Below, in pieces: positions 22,794-33,602 of a stretch of DNA of 64,000 nucleotides. The first letter of the stretch is position 1. The number at the start of each line of letters is the position of its first letter. A model generated the notes under the pieces. That model saw only the letters and a program-made list of their open reading frames with translations. It had not been told where the DNA came from and searched no databases. Source of the stretch: Emergomyces orientalis (Eukaryota > Ascomycota > Eurotiomycetes > Onygenales > Ajellomycetaceae); assembly GCA_002110485.1 (NCBI GenBank), contig MOWL01000023.1, positions 1,054,001-1,118,000 of the forward strand, in the 5' to 3' direction. A program made the translations under genes and the position numbers.

Positions 22794-24738
22794 ATGCCTA
22801 GCGGTGATATCAACAAGTGTATGTGCAATATTCGAGCCTGGTTGATGCCAGAAACAGACCTAGTCTCTATAATGAGAGAGTCATGTACCCCTGACCCCTC
22901 TGGCCAGGGAACGTTAAAAGTCAGCAGGGAAAATGGATTGCGTGTTCACGACCTGCCATTCAACCAGCATTCAGCAAAGGATGGAAACAATGGCATGACA
23001 GTTTCAATTAGAAACGGGGCAGACATCGTCGTTGAGAAAATACGCCCGATTGAAGACATCCCAGCAATGGATGCAGACGGAGAGATACTGAGACCACAAT
23101 TTTATGGCCCAAAAACATCCACCGAGGTTAGCAAAATCATAGTTTCCCTCCTTGAGAGATATCGAATGGCGCCAAAAGAACGCGCTCACGAACAATGGGA
23201 GGCCAAAAAGAAAATCTCGAGTCTCGTTCAGGAGCACATAGAGCTCGGGGAGGTCATTCCAATGGTCCTTCCAGCGTTCCCATTCAAGTCACCCAATAAA
23301 AAATTCAAGGTCCTCGGCCACCTTCCTGATAAGGGCGAAGAGATTGCATTGGCGCACCTAAACAGGCTCTGTCAACTGATCGAAAACGAATATAAAAAAG
23401 GTGCGAGGATAGACATTGTCTCTGATGGATTGATGTACAATGGTAAGTAGCTTAATCCTGTCATAATAAACTCAAATACCGCTGACACCAGTTCCAGACC
23501 TCCTGGGAATTTCCGATAGAGAGGTGTGGGCCTACGGCCAAGCACTCAGAAAACTTGCTGTTGATACAGGATGCAGCAATATCAGCTTTGTTCGGCTTGT
23601 GCATCTGCTTGGGGAAGGCGAGATGGGAGAGCCTCTATCGGAAGAACAGTATTTGAAGCATGCCTCATGGTTTCGGGCGCAGCTTTATGAAAGAAACATC
23701 CCCGAGAACTTCGATGCCTCCACGTTTATATCAAAGGACCCTGACACAACCCTGACATACCGAGGGTACATAAAATTTCTCGAAAAGGACCTTGACGGCG
23801 ATCACATAATTAACGATGCATCTGTCTCAAAACGACAGACTAAAAAGCGCCACGAAGCAACTGCCAGAAACATGATCAGCCGTGGACGGGCATTCGCAAT
23901 CGCCATAACGAGAAGGTTCGAGAACTCGATTAGGTTATCGATACATCCATCCACAGAGTCAGAAAAACTATCCATAGCTATAACCCCACAAAAGAACGGA
24001 ATGATTATGACGCCATGGCATTCCTCTCTCGTCCGTGCAGTGGATGGATCCATTCATATGGCGCATGCAGGATCGGTGCCGGCATTAACACACGAACTAA
24101 TTTTCGAACAAGGCCGCCCTTCCTATTTCAGGGAGAAATCACCTCTTTACGATTGGGCCGGTGTCGACGTCGAATTTCAATACACTTATCCTTCCGGAAT
24201 CATAATTTATCCTCGAAACAAATTATGCAAATATCAACTTAGCCAAGTTGACATGCGGAAAGTCAGGGCGCTGGCGGAGCTCTGTTCTCCTGTGGTATTA
24301 AAGGGTTGGTTGGACACTCCAAACCAAAGTTGCTGTTTTGAAACCGACACTGTAAACGGAATATGCAGACATGGAAACATTCATGTCGCGGAACACTATG
24401 GCGAAATAACTGCGGGAATGAACGGCGTTGCCAGAATGAGGACCAACCTAGGCCATTATGGAGGCGGAGGCTTGAGAGATTTCGACTGCGCGATCAATAC
24501 CAAATGTGACCATGTGCTTCGCCAGCAGAATGTATCCTTGGTGAGTAAAACAGGCACATCGTCGCAGACCTTGATTGATATGCCTCTAGTTGGATGTAGT
24601 CGGTGCCTCACATTATACGAACAGCAAGGGAATCTTCAAGCTGAAAATCACCACTCGAACGAAGCACCAAACCCACCAAAAAGCCACGCAGCCTGGAGAG
24701 TTCCAAAGGATTGGTCTGACACGTGTATCATGAGTTAA
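22794..24738 (+). CDS. DIT1: DIT1/PvcA-family isocyanide synthase
   Basis: Two exons: 22794-23442 and 23492-24738, 631 residues if the second exon is unspliced. The Dit1/PvcA core spans about residues 80-480: FYGPKTSTEV, the strongly conserved VLPAFPFKSPN near residue 158, LPDKGEEIALAHLNRLC, and DIVSDGLMYN joined across the intron to VPDLLGISDREVW. Known reaction: PvcA-type enzymes turn an amino acid nitrogen (Tyr or Trp) into an isonitrile; yeast Dit1 makes the precursor that Dit2 joins into dityrosine. The P450 and MFS genes upstream fit this pathway. The core ends at SPVVLKGW, after which about 145 residues are unlike any domain I know. A strong donor (GTGAGT) at 24541 and an AG at 24588-24589 could remove 49 nt and change the C-terminus. 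Start chosen as first in-frame ATG; an upstream exon is possible. Confidence 0.88.
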
Positions 24739-25610
24739 CCTTGGCTTTGCTTCAACTTAGATGGAATCTCGCTCCAAGTGAGTCGTGGCAGGGTAGAATG
24801 CGCACTCTCTATTTTCCACTTTTCAGATAGTTCCCCTGCTCAGACTGGTTTGATAGGGGCTTCTTTTTGAGATTAAGGCGTAACTGCCGCAGAATAATAG
24901 ATGTATATAATTTCCCAATAAAAAACATAAAACATGGCATATTGGGCCCCGCGTGGTGTCTGTGTAAAGCGATCAAGACAGAGAATAGCTGATAGCTCAG
25001 GTATCATTTTAAAAATGAATGGCGGGATTCTTCTAAGATCGAAGGTTTGTCCCATTACCCTGGTGAGGTGAGAATGGAAGACAATGAAAACTTACATTGA
25101 GGAGGTTGTTCTAAATATTGTTGCTAAGCTAAAGATAATGCGTGGACCTTGTACAGGTCCATCGCCCTGAACACACCAATACCTGACAATACGATAATTA
25201 CACCGCAAATTTCGATATCAAAACCGTATTGCATACCGCGCAGCGTATCCATGATTCATCCTGCCCAATTCCAGCAGAATATAAAAAAAAGCTTCAAACC
25301 AAGCTCCCGCTGTACAATACAAGCTCCCCGCACCCGCCGCAACCACACACTGCGCTCCAAATATTTCTCTCTTTCCGCATTTTTGCAAACTTCATATCCC
25401 TTTTTGGACCAATTTTTTTCGCCCCATTATTATCCATCTCTCTTATCTGAGGCTGTTATCTAACCGACAGTGACTGTGCCAGCTGCGGGGAGACCTCTTA
25501 CCTGCGGAACCCTTTCATACGGCGCCGCATTCGCCCTGAAAGCCAGTGCGAAAAGAACCCGAGGTTAATGATAGGCTTTGGAGGGAAAACACTGCAGAGC
25601 TATATCTGAA
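24739..25610. other. Spacer DIT1-like / GCD7
   Basis: Holds the 3' region of the synthase gene and the promoter of GCD7. No gene seen. Confidence 0.65.
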
Positions 25611-27305
25611 ATGCCCCCTTCAATGGTAACCTTAACGCCGGGGTTACAGTCCTTCCTCAAGGTCCTGAAAACGAGTGACGTGGATAGTGCGACAGAAAAC
25701 TTGATATCGTATGTCGCTTCACTACATGGCTGCGGGAACTTCTTGAAAAAAAATAAAAAAAATAAAGAAGCCACTTTGAACTAACTAGTCTTAGGCTATT
25801 GAAACGACGCCAGATACGACCTTCACACTCCTGCGCCGTCGCGACGGCATACCTCCTCCTCCGCGTCGTCTCAACGTCAAAAATAACAGACCCAGCAAAA
25901 CTGATTGACCGCGTACAGAATGTCGGAAGACGACTCATTGCAGCACAGCCCAGGGAGATGGTTGTTGGGAATATTGTACGCCGTGTTTTGGGCCTGATTA
26001 GAGAAGAAGCAGAGGATGAACGGGAAGGTGAATTCTACCTATCAAGTGACACGGGATTTGATACTCGACCACATACACCTCCGGCTGCTGAGGGCCAACT
26101 CATCACGCACCCGCCAGGGATCTCTACACATGGCGCACATGGTGGTGCACATGGCGCAAGCCCGTTAAGCCGCCGCGAGGGTAAAGATGCTGACTCGGAG
26201 CGGGGCACATACTCCTCTACCCGCTCTGAAACGATGGAACGATCCTCTTCGCGGCCACCCATGCCCCTTGTTTCGCATGCCTCATTTACGACTGCCACTA
26301 CAGCACCCCCAGTAATATCGATGTTTAGGTTACTTTCACACCCGCAAGCGGAGTCGCCGCAAGCTGGCTCCCCAGTCAATGCATCGCCGTCCGGACGCAT
26401 ACCGGGGCAGTACATCTCGAAAGATTTCAGAGCAGAGGTGATTGACGGCATCGGCGAGATTGTCGACGAACTGAGCCAGGTGGAGGATCAAATCGCCAGC
26501 TACGCCCTAGAACATATCCATTCCGATGAGGTCATACTCACCTACACCTCGTCGGTGACAGTACATAAATTCTTAGCGAAAGCTGCAGCCAAGCGGAAAT
26601 TTACAGTGATTCATGCTGAATCCTATCCTAACAACCACCGCGACACACATACAGTCGCTGCGGGGCGGCGGCCTGTGAGTAGTGGAGACGAGGAGAGTTT
26701 AAGTGCCGAATCGTTTCAAAAGTCACTCACCGAACTTGGCGCGACGGTGATTCTAATCCCGGACTCGGCAGTCTTCGCATTGATGTCACGGGTCAACAAA
26801 GTCATCCTTGGCACGCATTCGGTGCTGGCAAACGGCGGGCTAGTGGCAGCAGCTGGAACGAGAGTGATTGCGAATGCCGCAAAAGTGCACCAAATCCCCG
26901 TCATTGTTGTTAGCGGGATATATAAATTAAGCCCCGTCTATCCCTTTGACTACGAATCGCTGATCGAGTATGGTGATTCGAGCGCCGTGTTGCCGTATGA
27001 AGATGGAGACCTGGACAAAATTGACGTTGAGAATCCGCTGTATGATTATGTACCGGCTGAGCTAGTCGATCTCTACATTACAAATCTGTAAGTTTGCATC
27101 CATTATTTATTCCCCAATTCGACGACCTGCCTTAGCTGCTTCTTCTTCCTGCACAACCCATTTTGTTGTCGCTGCGGGGGTGGATGTCGGAATAATGTAA
27201 AGAGCCGTGTGTCACTAACCATGAAGTAACAGGGGTGGCCATGCGCCTTCTTATTTGTATCGGATTGTTTCGGATCACTACCGAAAAGAAGATATAACCT
27301 TTTAA
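25611..27305 (+). CDS. GCD7: eIF2B subunit beta
   Basis: Three exons: 25611-25708, 25795-27087 and 27233-27305, giving 487 residues. Intron 1 splits LIS|LLKRRQIRP and intron 2 splits ITNL|GGHAPSYLYRIV, both at family-conserved segments. The N-terminal helical part (TPGLQSFLKVL; GRRLIAAQPREMVVGNIVRR) and the C-terminal Rossmann-like eIF2B alpha/beta/delta domain (ILGTHSVLANGGLVAAAG; YGDSSAVLPY) are complete. Known role: the beta subunit belongs to the regulatory subcomplex of eIF2B, the cytosolic GDP/GTP exchange factor for eIF2, and senses eIF2-alpha phosphorylation. Between the two parts lies a species-specific, low-complexity insertion of about 100 residues (HGAHGGAHGASP; SPQAGSPVNASPSG). 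The final exon is short and easily missed. Confidence 0.94.
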
Positions 27306-27942
27306 AGCACGAGGGAAACGGAGAATAATAATAACTACAAAGGGAGCAATTCATAGAGGATTGGATTGGAGCGGAATGGGGCGGGCTTTCAGATTTTGAG
27401 ATGAATGGACGCAAGAATTTACGACACTCAAGTCAAGCCCAAATCCAAATCAAATCTAGTTCAAAATAAAGAGGACAACAATAAAACGATTCGTTAATAA
27501 AAATTCAGTAACGGTGAAAACTAAAAAAAAGAAAAGAGAAAACCGAGTAAAAGAAAAAAGGCCCTGACTAAACCACAGATTTCGTGTGTACGTGCGCGTG
27601 TGTGCGTTGACCGGCATCATCAGTGACTTTAGGTGCTACTTTAGTTGTAAGGACTGACTGAAGGGAAGATGAAGACGCCATCCCAAATACATACATAACA
27701 CACATGTTGTAGGTTCATTGTAGGAGATTCATTTTTGAAAAAAGGTAAATGGGATCTCCCAAATCATTCCGGGGCATTCATTTCTGGAGCCGGTAAACAA
27801 AACACACACGCGCGCGCGGGTAAAACACAAACGAGTCGCCTGCAAAGGAACAACACTACCGCCATCCCCTACTCTCCCGGTGACACCACGCCAACCAAGA
27901 ACTTCGTTTTCCCCCATCCCATTTTTATTTTTATTTTTAAAT
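27306..27942. other. Convergent spacer GCD7 / RPS23
   Basis: Tail-to-tail 3' regions. A-rich near 27470-27570, with alternating GT and CA/CG dinucleotide stretches at 27590-27605 and 27800-27820. No gene seen. Confidence 0.7.
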
Positions 27943-28716
27943 TTACGATCTTGGCTTCTCCTTCTTCTCCTTCCAGAGGGCCGAAAGGCCGACACCGGAA
28001 ACCTTGACGACCTTGAATCTGACACCGGGAATATCACCCTTGGCCTTGCCCTTGCGACCGAAACCGGCGAGCAGGACTTCGTCATTCTCATCGACGAAGT
28101 TCAAGCAACCGTCATTGGGTACTGTAGTATAAGATTGTAATGGGTTAGTGTATGCTAGCTGATGTTGTAGGAGAAACAACAAATCAAATCGTGAAATCGT
28201 GAATCGCAAATCGCGTTTCTTGGTCCCATCTTCAAATATCCCCATGTTGTACGCATTTGTGCATTTCCTTGCCAGTAAAGTTTTCATGTGGTTGTCCTTG
28301 TTCTTTTTTGTTCTTTTTCTCTTCTTTTATCCATCGAGCAACGGGGGAAGAAAATTCGGACGACAAAATCGCAAAACCAACAAACCAACTCATCACACGG
28401 CAAAGGCGGGCCAAGCGAGAAAAGAAATAATAAAAAATAAAAAATCGCAATACGAACCGAAAGCAGTAACCTTCTTTCCATTTTTGATGAGCTGGACCTT
28501 GACACATTTCCGGATAGCGGAGTTGGGCTGCTTGGCCTCAACACCGACCTTCTCGAGGACGATACCCTTGGCGTGGGAGGAGCCACCGAACGGCGAGGAC
28601 TTGAAGGCGGTTCCGAGAAGACGCTTCTTGTAGGTCAGATCAGCCCACTTGCCCTCACGGCGATGGTTGCGCAGCTTGCGGGCGGCGTTGAGACCACGAG
28701 GCTTGCCCTTTCCCAT
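27943..28716 (-). CDS. RPS23: 40S ribosomal protein S23 (uS12)
   Basis: Two exons: 28716-28458 and 28121-27943, giving 145 residues, the exact length of eukaryotic uS12. The start MGKGKPRGLNAARKL, the conserved KQPNSAIRKC loop and the joined segment TAF|VPNDGCLNF are diagnostic. The C-terminus KEKKEKPRS is the standard fungal ending. uS12 sits at the decoding centre of the small subunit and guards translational accuracy; the proline in PNSA is the residue hydroxylated by Tpa1/OGFOD1-type enzymes in other eukaryotes. The 336-nt intron is long compared with its neighbours, as often seen in ribosomal protein genes. Confidence 0.98.
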
Positions 28717-29695
28717 GATTGCTGGTGTTTCTGTTCTTGATCGGTTTCTATATGGATTGTGATTTTATTTTTGTTTCAATTAGATACTTTTATTTTGGGT
28801 CCAGCAAAATATCGACGAGGGAGTATAAGTGTAATTTTTCTTATTTTGTTTTTTTTCTCTCGAGCGACGGGTCTTTGGGGGGGGTTTTTATAGACGGAGG
28901 GTATTTTTTGGGCTAGATACACTTTTAACCTGATTCAAGGGGAGGGGACTGGGATGTGGATGTGCAGAGAATAGAACATACCGATATCAAGGAAGGCTAT
29001 CGCCAGAAAGCAGCAGGATGGTGGGTGAGAGTGGGAGAACGAGAGAGCGAGGGATTGTCGATGTCGAGGATGAGGGATAGTCGGCGGTGCTGGTGTGCTG
29101 ACGTTGGGGCGGACTTCTTTTCCTGCCAATACTGCGCTTCTTCTTCGGGGGCTGCGCGTGGTAAAAAAATGTCGGTGTGGGTTACGGCGCTGTATTGCCC
29201 GCTAAGCGAGTAAATTACCGGAGGCGGTGTATTATTTCTCCGCCCGCCCTAACTTGGAAACGTCATTCCGTACTACAAAAAATTACTTAGCTTAAGATCG
29301 CCATCACTCCTTTGCTCCAATACTTTATGCGGATGGATAATCCGTAGATGGATAGAGAGATAGAGGCATCGCTCAACAGCCAACATGCAACACAAGTATC
29401 AGCCACTGAGATTGCGTTGATCATGCATAACTCGAAACTCACACTCACCACCCTCCCCCCACATCCCAGCAGCCCTCGTGTTGCCAGAGGTCAATGGTCT
29501 GACTCCCAACATCGTTGCTGATGAGATCTCTCTTGCGCTGTCACACCATACACACCCCCAGTTCATATGCATCCCAGCCTCGTGCTGAGCCATCCAGCCA
29601 ATCATCCGCCCTTCAAAATAGATACTAAAAGTAATGCTAAAATCCCCGCTTAGCAACCCCAAAAATACCAAAGAGGATAAACCCGAAAGACAGCC
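28717..29695. other. Divergent spacer RPS23 / low-complexity protein
   Basis: Shared upstream region of a head-to-head pair. T-rich near 28830-28860, next to the RPS23 start, as is common in fungal ribosomal protein promoters. No gene seen. Confidence 0.65.
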
Positions 29696-30913
29696 ATGGC
29701 GACCACGGCGTCGGCTTCCAAATCCGAACAAACACAAGCACGCCCTTCCTCCTCTTCCTCCTCCTCCTCAAACCCCAAACCGCCGCCTCAACAGCGTCAT
29801 CTACCCCCGTTTCTCTTCCAAGGCCCACCGTCCCTAAACACTTCTAACCTCTCCCTCCCGCCTGGCCTTCTCTCTGGCTCCAACGCCACGGCTAAACCTA
29901 CCCCAGCAACTTCGGCCGCCTTTCACCACCATCAACCCCCGCTCTTTCGTCAACATTCGGCTCGTAGCACCCCTCCCGATATAACTGCCGTTACTAGTAC
30001 TATTCCACTTACTGCTACGACTACCACAACCACCACTAATACCGGCCCAGCAGGCTCAACCTCAGGTTCGCCATTGATGCGCTCATCCCGGTTTCCGGGA
30101 CAGGGACAAGGGCATGGACTAGGGTATGGACTGGGATATGGAATGGGAACGGGAACTGGAATGGGACCGAGACAAAGCCACCGCGCCCACACCCAGAGAG
30201 ATATGGACGGTAGCAATGCCGGTGACGGCGCAGATGCGCTCTGGCAGCAAATGCAAAACACGCTCGCAGAGGTGGAGCTGAGTGCCATGAATGGGGACCA
30301 CGTTTTCGGCACGCAGCACGCTAGGGCGTTGGAGGAGTTGAGGGATAAGCAGCTGGCATTGGCACTGGCGTGGGCGCGGAGTGAGGCTGATGAAGTTGTG
30401 GATTATCCCCTGGCTGAGGAGGGTGCTTCTGCGGCTGGTACTACTGCTACTGGTGTTTCTACGACTAATAAGGGAGTTGGAGGAACAGGGGCAGGGATAG
30501 CAGCTGGAGGAGCTCAAGGAGGTGGCGGTGGTACGGGAGGAGGGGCGGAATCTACACGCAAAGACTCTACTGCTACAGCTACAGATGAGGGGACACAACA
30601 GAAGTTTATGGGCGAGAAGACGGAGCAGGATATCCTACTCGCGCGGAAGAGGAGGGAGGCGAATGATCGATATTTCGACCGAGTTAATAGTGGTGTTTTG
30701 GATGTGGTTGCAAAGCTTGAGGAGGTTGCGTTGGCAATGAGGGTTGTGCAGAGGGAGAGTAAAGAGATTTGGGATGAGAGTGGTGATGATGATGATGATG
30801 ATGCTGATGAGGATGGTAGTGTGGATGCGGGTGAGGATGTGGATGGTCCTTCTGCTGTTGGCTCTGCAGCTTCCACCACCAGCCGCCATCACCTCAATAA
30901 AACACCTGACTAA
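29696..30913 (+). CDS. Low-complexity coiled-coil protein of unknown function
   Basis: Single exon, 405 residues. I do not recognise the family. The first 140 residues are Ser/Thr/Pro-rich and then Gly-rich (GHGLGYGLGYGMGTGTGMG). Two ordered helical stretches stand out: about residues 180-235 (LWQQMQNTLAEVELSAM; ARALEELRDKQLALALAWAR) and about 300-355 (EQDILLARKRREANDRYF; VVAKLEEVALAMRVVQRE). They are separated by an Ala/Gly-rich linker and followed by an acidic Asp run. The conserved-looking helices in a shell of disorder argue for a real gene rather than a chance frame. A scaffold or adaptor role would fit but nothing shows it. An antisense frame of similar size is a composition shadow. Confidence 0.75.
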   Translation: MATTASASKSEQTQARPSSSSSSSSNPKPPPQQRHLPPFLFQGPPSLNTSNLSLPPGLLSGSNATAKPTPATSAAFHHHQPPLFRQHSARSTPPDITAVTSTIPLTATTTTTTTNTGPAGSTSGSPLMRSSRFPGQGQGHGLGYGLGYGMGTGTGMGPRQSHRAHTQRDMDGSNAGDGADALWQQMQNTLAEVELSAMNGDHVFGTQHARALEELRDKQLALALAWARSEADEVVDYPLAEEGASAAGTTATGVSTTNKGVGGTGAGIAAGGAQGGGGGTGGGAESTRKDSTATATDEGTQQKFMGEKTEQDILLARKRREANDRYFDRVNSGVLDVVAKLEEVALAMRVVQRESKEIWDESGDDDDDDADEDGSVDAGEDVDGPSAVGSAASTTSRHHLNKTPD

Positions 30914-32348
30914 AACGAGAAAGAAAGAAAGATAACGAACAAATGGCGAGGCGTTTTTAAAATAAAAAAAGCAAAACAACCCCGGCTAGTCGGATTATAG
31001 AAATTGTGTTTTGGTATGCTTGTTTGTTCGCCTTATTATTTTCCTCAATCTTTTTCTGCCATCTATCCAATCACAGCTTCCCAGTTGCGCTGTATTCTGC
31101 TCTCCTACAAACGACGACCAAGGCGGGAACCCGAAGTTTCTTCCTTTCCCCGCGCCAACCAACGACATGGCTCCTTCTTGGCAGCGGTTTTCATTGCATT
31201 AGTTCATATCAGACGGGACTGACTGACGAAATCGATCTATTTTCTTAAACCATCCCCGTCTCATCTTGCTGATCCCCGTTTAATATTGGACACATGCGGC
31301 ACGGTGCCGGGGGGGGGAACCAGATAAGATCACGCGGCGCTTTCTCGCGTTACACCCAATTGGAGACAAAGTCCCCCAGTTCAGTTCAATTCAACTGCTT
31401 TAAACATTTATACGCCGCTGGGGTAATTTTTTCCCCCCTTCACTCTTGGTTCCCCAGGCTAAAGCTCAAGGCCCGTTTTACTAAACTCTTAGCAAGATGA
31501 CTACAGAATTGCATCATCATCATCTTAACACCCCTTTCGAGAAACATCGGGTTTTATTATTCTTCTCGGCCTCCCCCTTGGGCTACCTTGTCTCATTTTA
31601 TTCTGAGGGAGCAAGTGAACTTAGTGAAGGGACTGGTGAAGGGGTGTGTGTGGGTTGAAACTCACTCACATCTTGCCTACCCTGTTGCGCCACATACGTA
31701 ATGATTGCAATTTGCCCTATCAATACTTGACTTTTGGATGGCCAGGAAACCGTTTTAAGGAACCACCTAGGTATAATGTATAGGATGGGCCCACCCGTTG
31801 GCGTGCGGGCAAAATACGCGAGAAGTGGTTTGGAAAGATGCAAGGGGCCGTGGGATAACCGGGGGAATGTTTATGCATGTTCATGTAATTAATCACACTT
31901 CGAGGGCTTCGCACCCTTTATGATATGGCAAAAGGGATGTATGTACGCATCCATGTTATGAAACGATATCGTTCAGAGCGGAAAGAGTATATTGAAAATA
32001 ATCAAGTGAAATGAAACGAAATCCATTCCCAAATACTACAAAATGATATAGAATTTAATTATCGTCATTATTTGCAAATCATAATATAATAAAAAACTGC
32101 GCATTACACACACATACATACACATATGTAATCGATATATGTATATCAGAAGGGCCAGAACGGCCGGGGTAGATCATATCAATCCAACCACCAATACCAA
32201 CACCAACACCAAATCCAAAATCCAAATGCAATATAAAAGAAGATACCATCTCGCCAAAAAACCATGAATAATCAAAGATAACATCCTAATTCTCCACCTC
32301 TCCCCCCTCCTTTCCCTCCCATATCACATCACACCACATCACCTCTCT
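30914..32348. other. Convergent spacer, unknown gene / MIC12
   Basis: 1.4 kb between two 3' ends. Several frames of 60-80 codons around 31000-31500 and 31600-31900 show no domain or splice partners. CT-rich near 32290-32370, just beyond the MIC12 stop. No gene supported. Confidence 0.6.
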
Positions 32349-32930
32349 CTACTCCCCCCTCCGCAACCCGCTAACAACTCTAACCCCCTCCCTAACAATT
32401 CCCTCCAATCCCACCTCCTGCACCTTCCTCACACACCCCTCAACCTCCCTATTCCACCTCTCCTTCGCCAAATCCATGATACCGGGTCGTTCCCGCGGGT
32501 AATATCCCCTCCGCGCCAGGACGGCGGCAATGGCGGCATCATCCGCGGAGATATTTCGGGGTGCGGTTTGGCTGTGGGTGTGGGTATGAGACGTGGGGTC
32601 TGTGGGCGAGGTGGTGGGTAATGCGATGGCGTTTATGAGGTCTATCTGTTCGCGGAGGAGGAGGTGTTGGTGTTGCCGGTTTGCGAGGTGGAGGTGGAGG
32701 GTTAGGGTTATGGTGGCGGTTGTGAAAGTTAGGCCGGTGAGCTGTAGGTGGTGAGATAGGGCGGCTTGTGAGTGAGTGAGCGATGTTTGGGGTTTTTATT
32801 TTTGATATGTAGGGTTGTGGGTGGGTGGTTTTGATATTGAAATTGGAGGGGAGGGGGGCGGGGGGCGGGGGGCGGGGACAACAGGTTGGCGATGAGAGAA
32901 GGAACTTACGAAGCCGCTTAGGAAACCCAT
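32349..32930 (-). CDS. MIC12: MICOS subunit Mic12 (Aim5)
   Basis: Two exons: 32930-32910 (seven codons, MGFLSGF) and 32741-32349, giving 137 residues. The joined start MGFLSGFLTGLTFTT, a single N-terminal hydrophobic helix (about 8-25), the following NRQHQ segment and the C-terminal DLAKERWNREVEGCVRKVQ are typical of fungal Mic12/Aim5. Known role: a small inner-membrane subunit of the MICOS complex that shapes crista junctions. The acceptor was fixed by phase: the upstream AG would bring a stop, whereas the AG at 32743-32742 keeps the frame open to the end. The intron holds a G-quadruplex-capable tract. It lies head-to-head with another mitochondrial gene (MRPL8). Confidence 0.87.
32845..32877 (+). 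repeat. G-run tract within MIC12 intron
   Basis: Plus-strand tract with at least five runs of four or more G separated by single C or A bases, including three consecutive GGGGGGC-like units. It meets the usual four-G-run pattern for an intramolecular quadruplex. It is C-rich in the MIC12 pre-mRNA, so a quadruplex would form in the template DNA strand. Confidence 0.85.
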
Positions 32931-33602
32931 TCTGGAAGAAATATGGGGGAAATTGCGCTCTCGGGTAATATTAGAGGATGTTTTGTTCTCAAAGGAAGAT
33001 TGTCCTTGGTCATTGGAATATATGAAGAAGCGGTTTCTCCGAAGAGCTCCAGAAAGCTTGTTTGGTCTCAAGTCGATACGCCGAGCTACGTTCTCAGGTG
33101 CTCTGGAGTATTGTTTCAACAGGTATTGAATGAGGAATAGGGTAATGCAGCCAGGCCAGAGCCTTGGAAAATAAAATAAAACCGCCTCGAAATGTTATAA
33201 AAGTGATTGAAGTGCTCAATTGGGTGTTGTTTGTTGCTTCTAACTGGGTTCGAGGGGTTGAAAATAGACATTTTTATGAGGCTTCGCTGGCTCTGCTCCG
33301 ATTGGCTGGATCCCTGACAATGATTCTTCCTGCTTCAAATTCTCCAACTTCAACCTCCAAACACTCAAAATTCACCGAGAACAACCAGATTCAATCAACA
33401 ACAATCCCATTCCCAATTCTCCCAGTACATTATCTAGGTGCATTTACAATCAGTATCAATCAGGGAATTGAGCCCTCCCTCGCCCGCTTTCCGAAGGCCA
33501 ATTGTCCCGTCGGCTTTTTACACGTCTCATATCCTAGAGTATCTCCAAACCACCCACCTCCCCGCTCTCCCACCTACGTAACACCCTCCCACCACAAGAA
33601 CC
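32931..33602. promoter_or_regulatory. Shared divergent promoter MIC12 / MRPL8
   Basis: 672 bp between the two start codons of a head-to-head pair, both encoding mitochondrial proteins. No further gene seen. Specific transcription-factor sites were not assigned. Confidence 0.55.

Noticed and set aside
29950..30879. Three antisense frames of 114-159 codons
   Set aside because: They mirror the low-complexity codons of the plus-strand gene and are Ser/Pro/Thr-only repeats.
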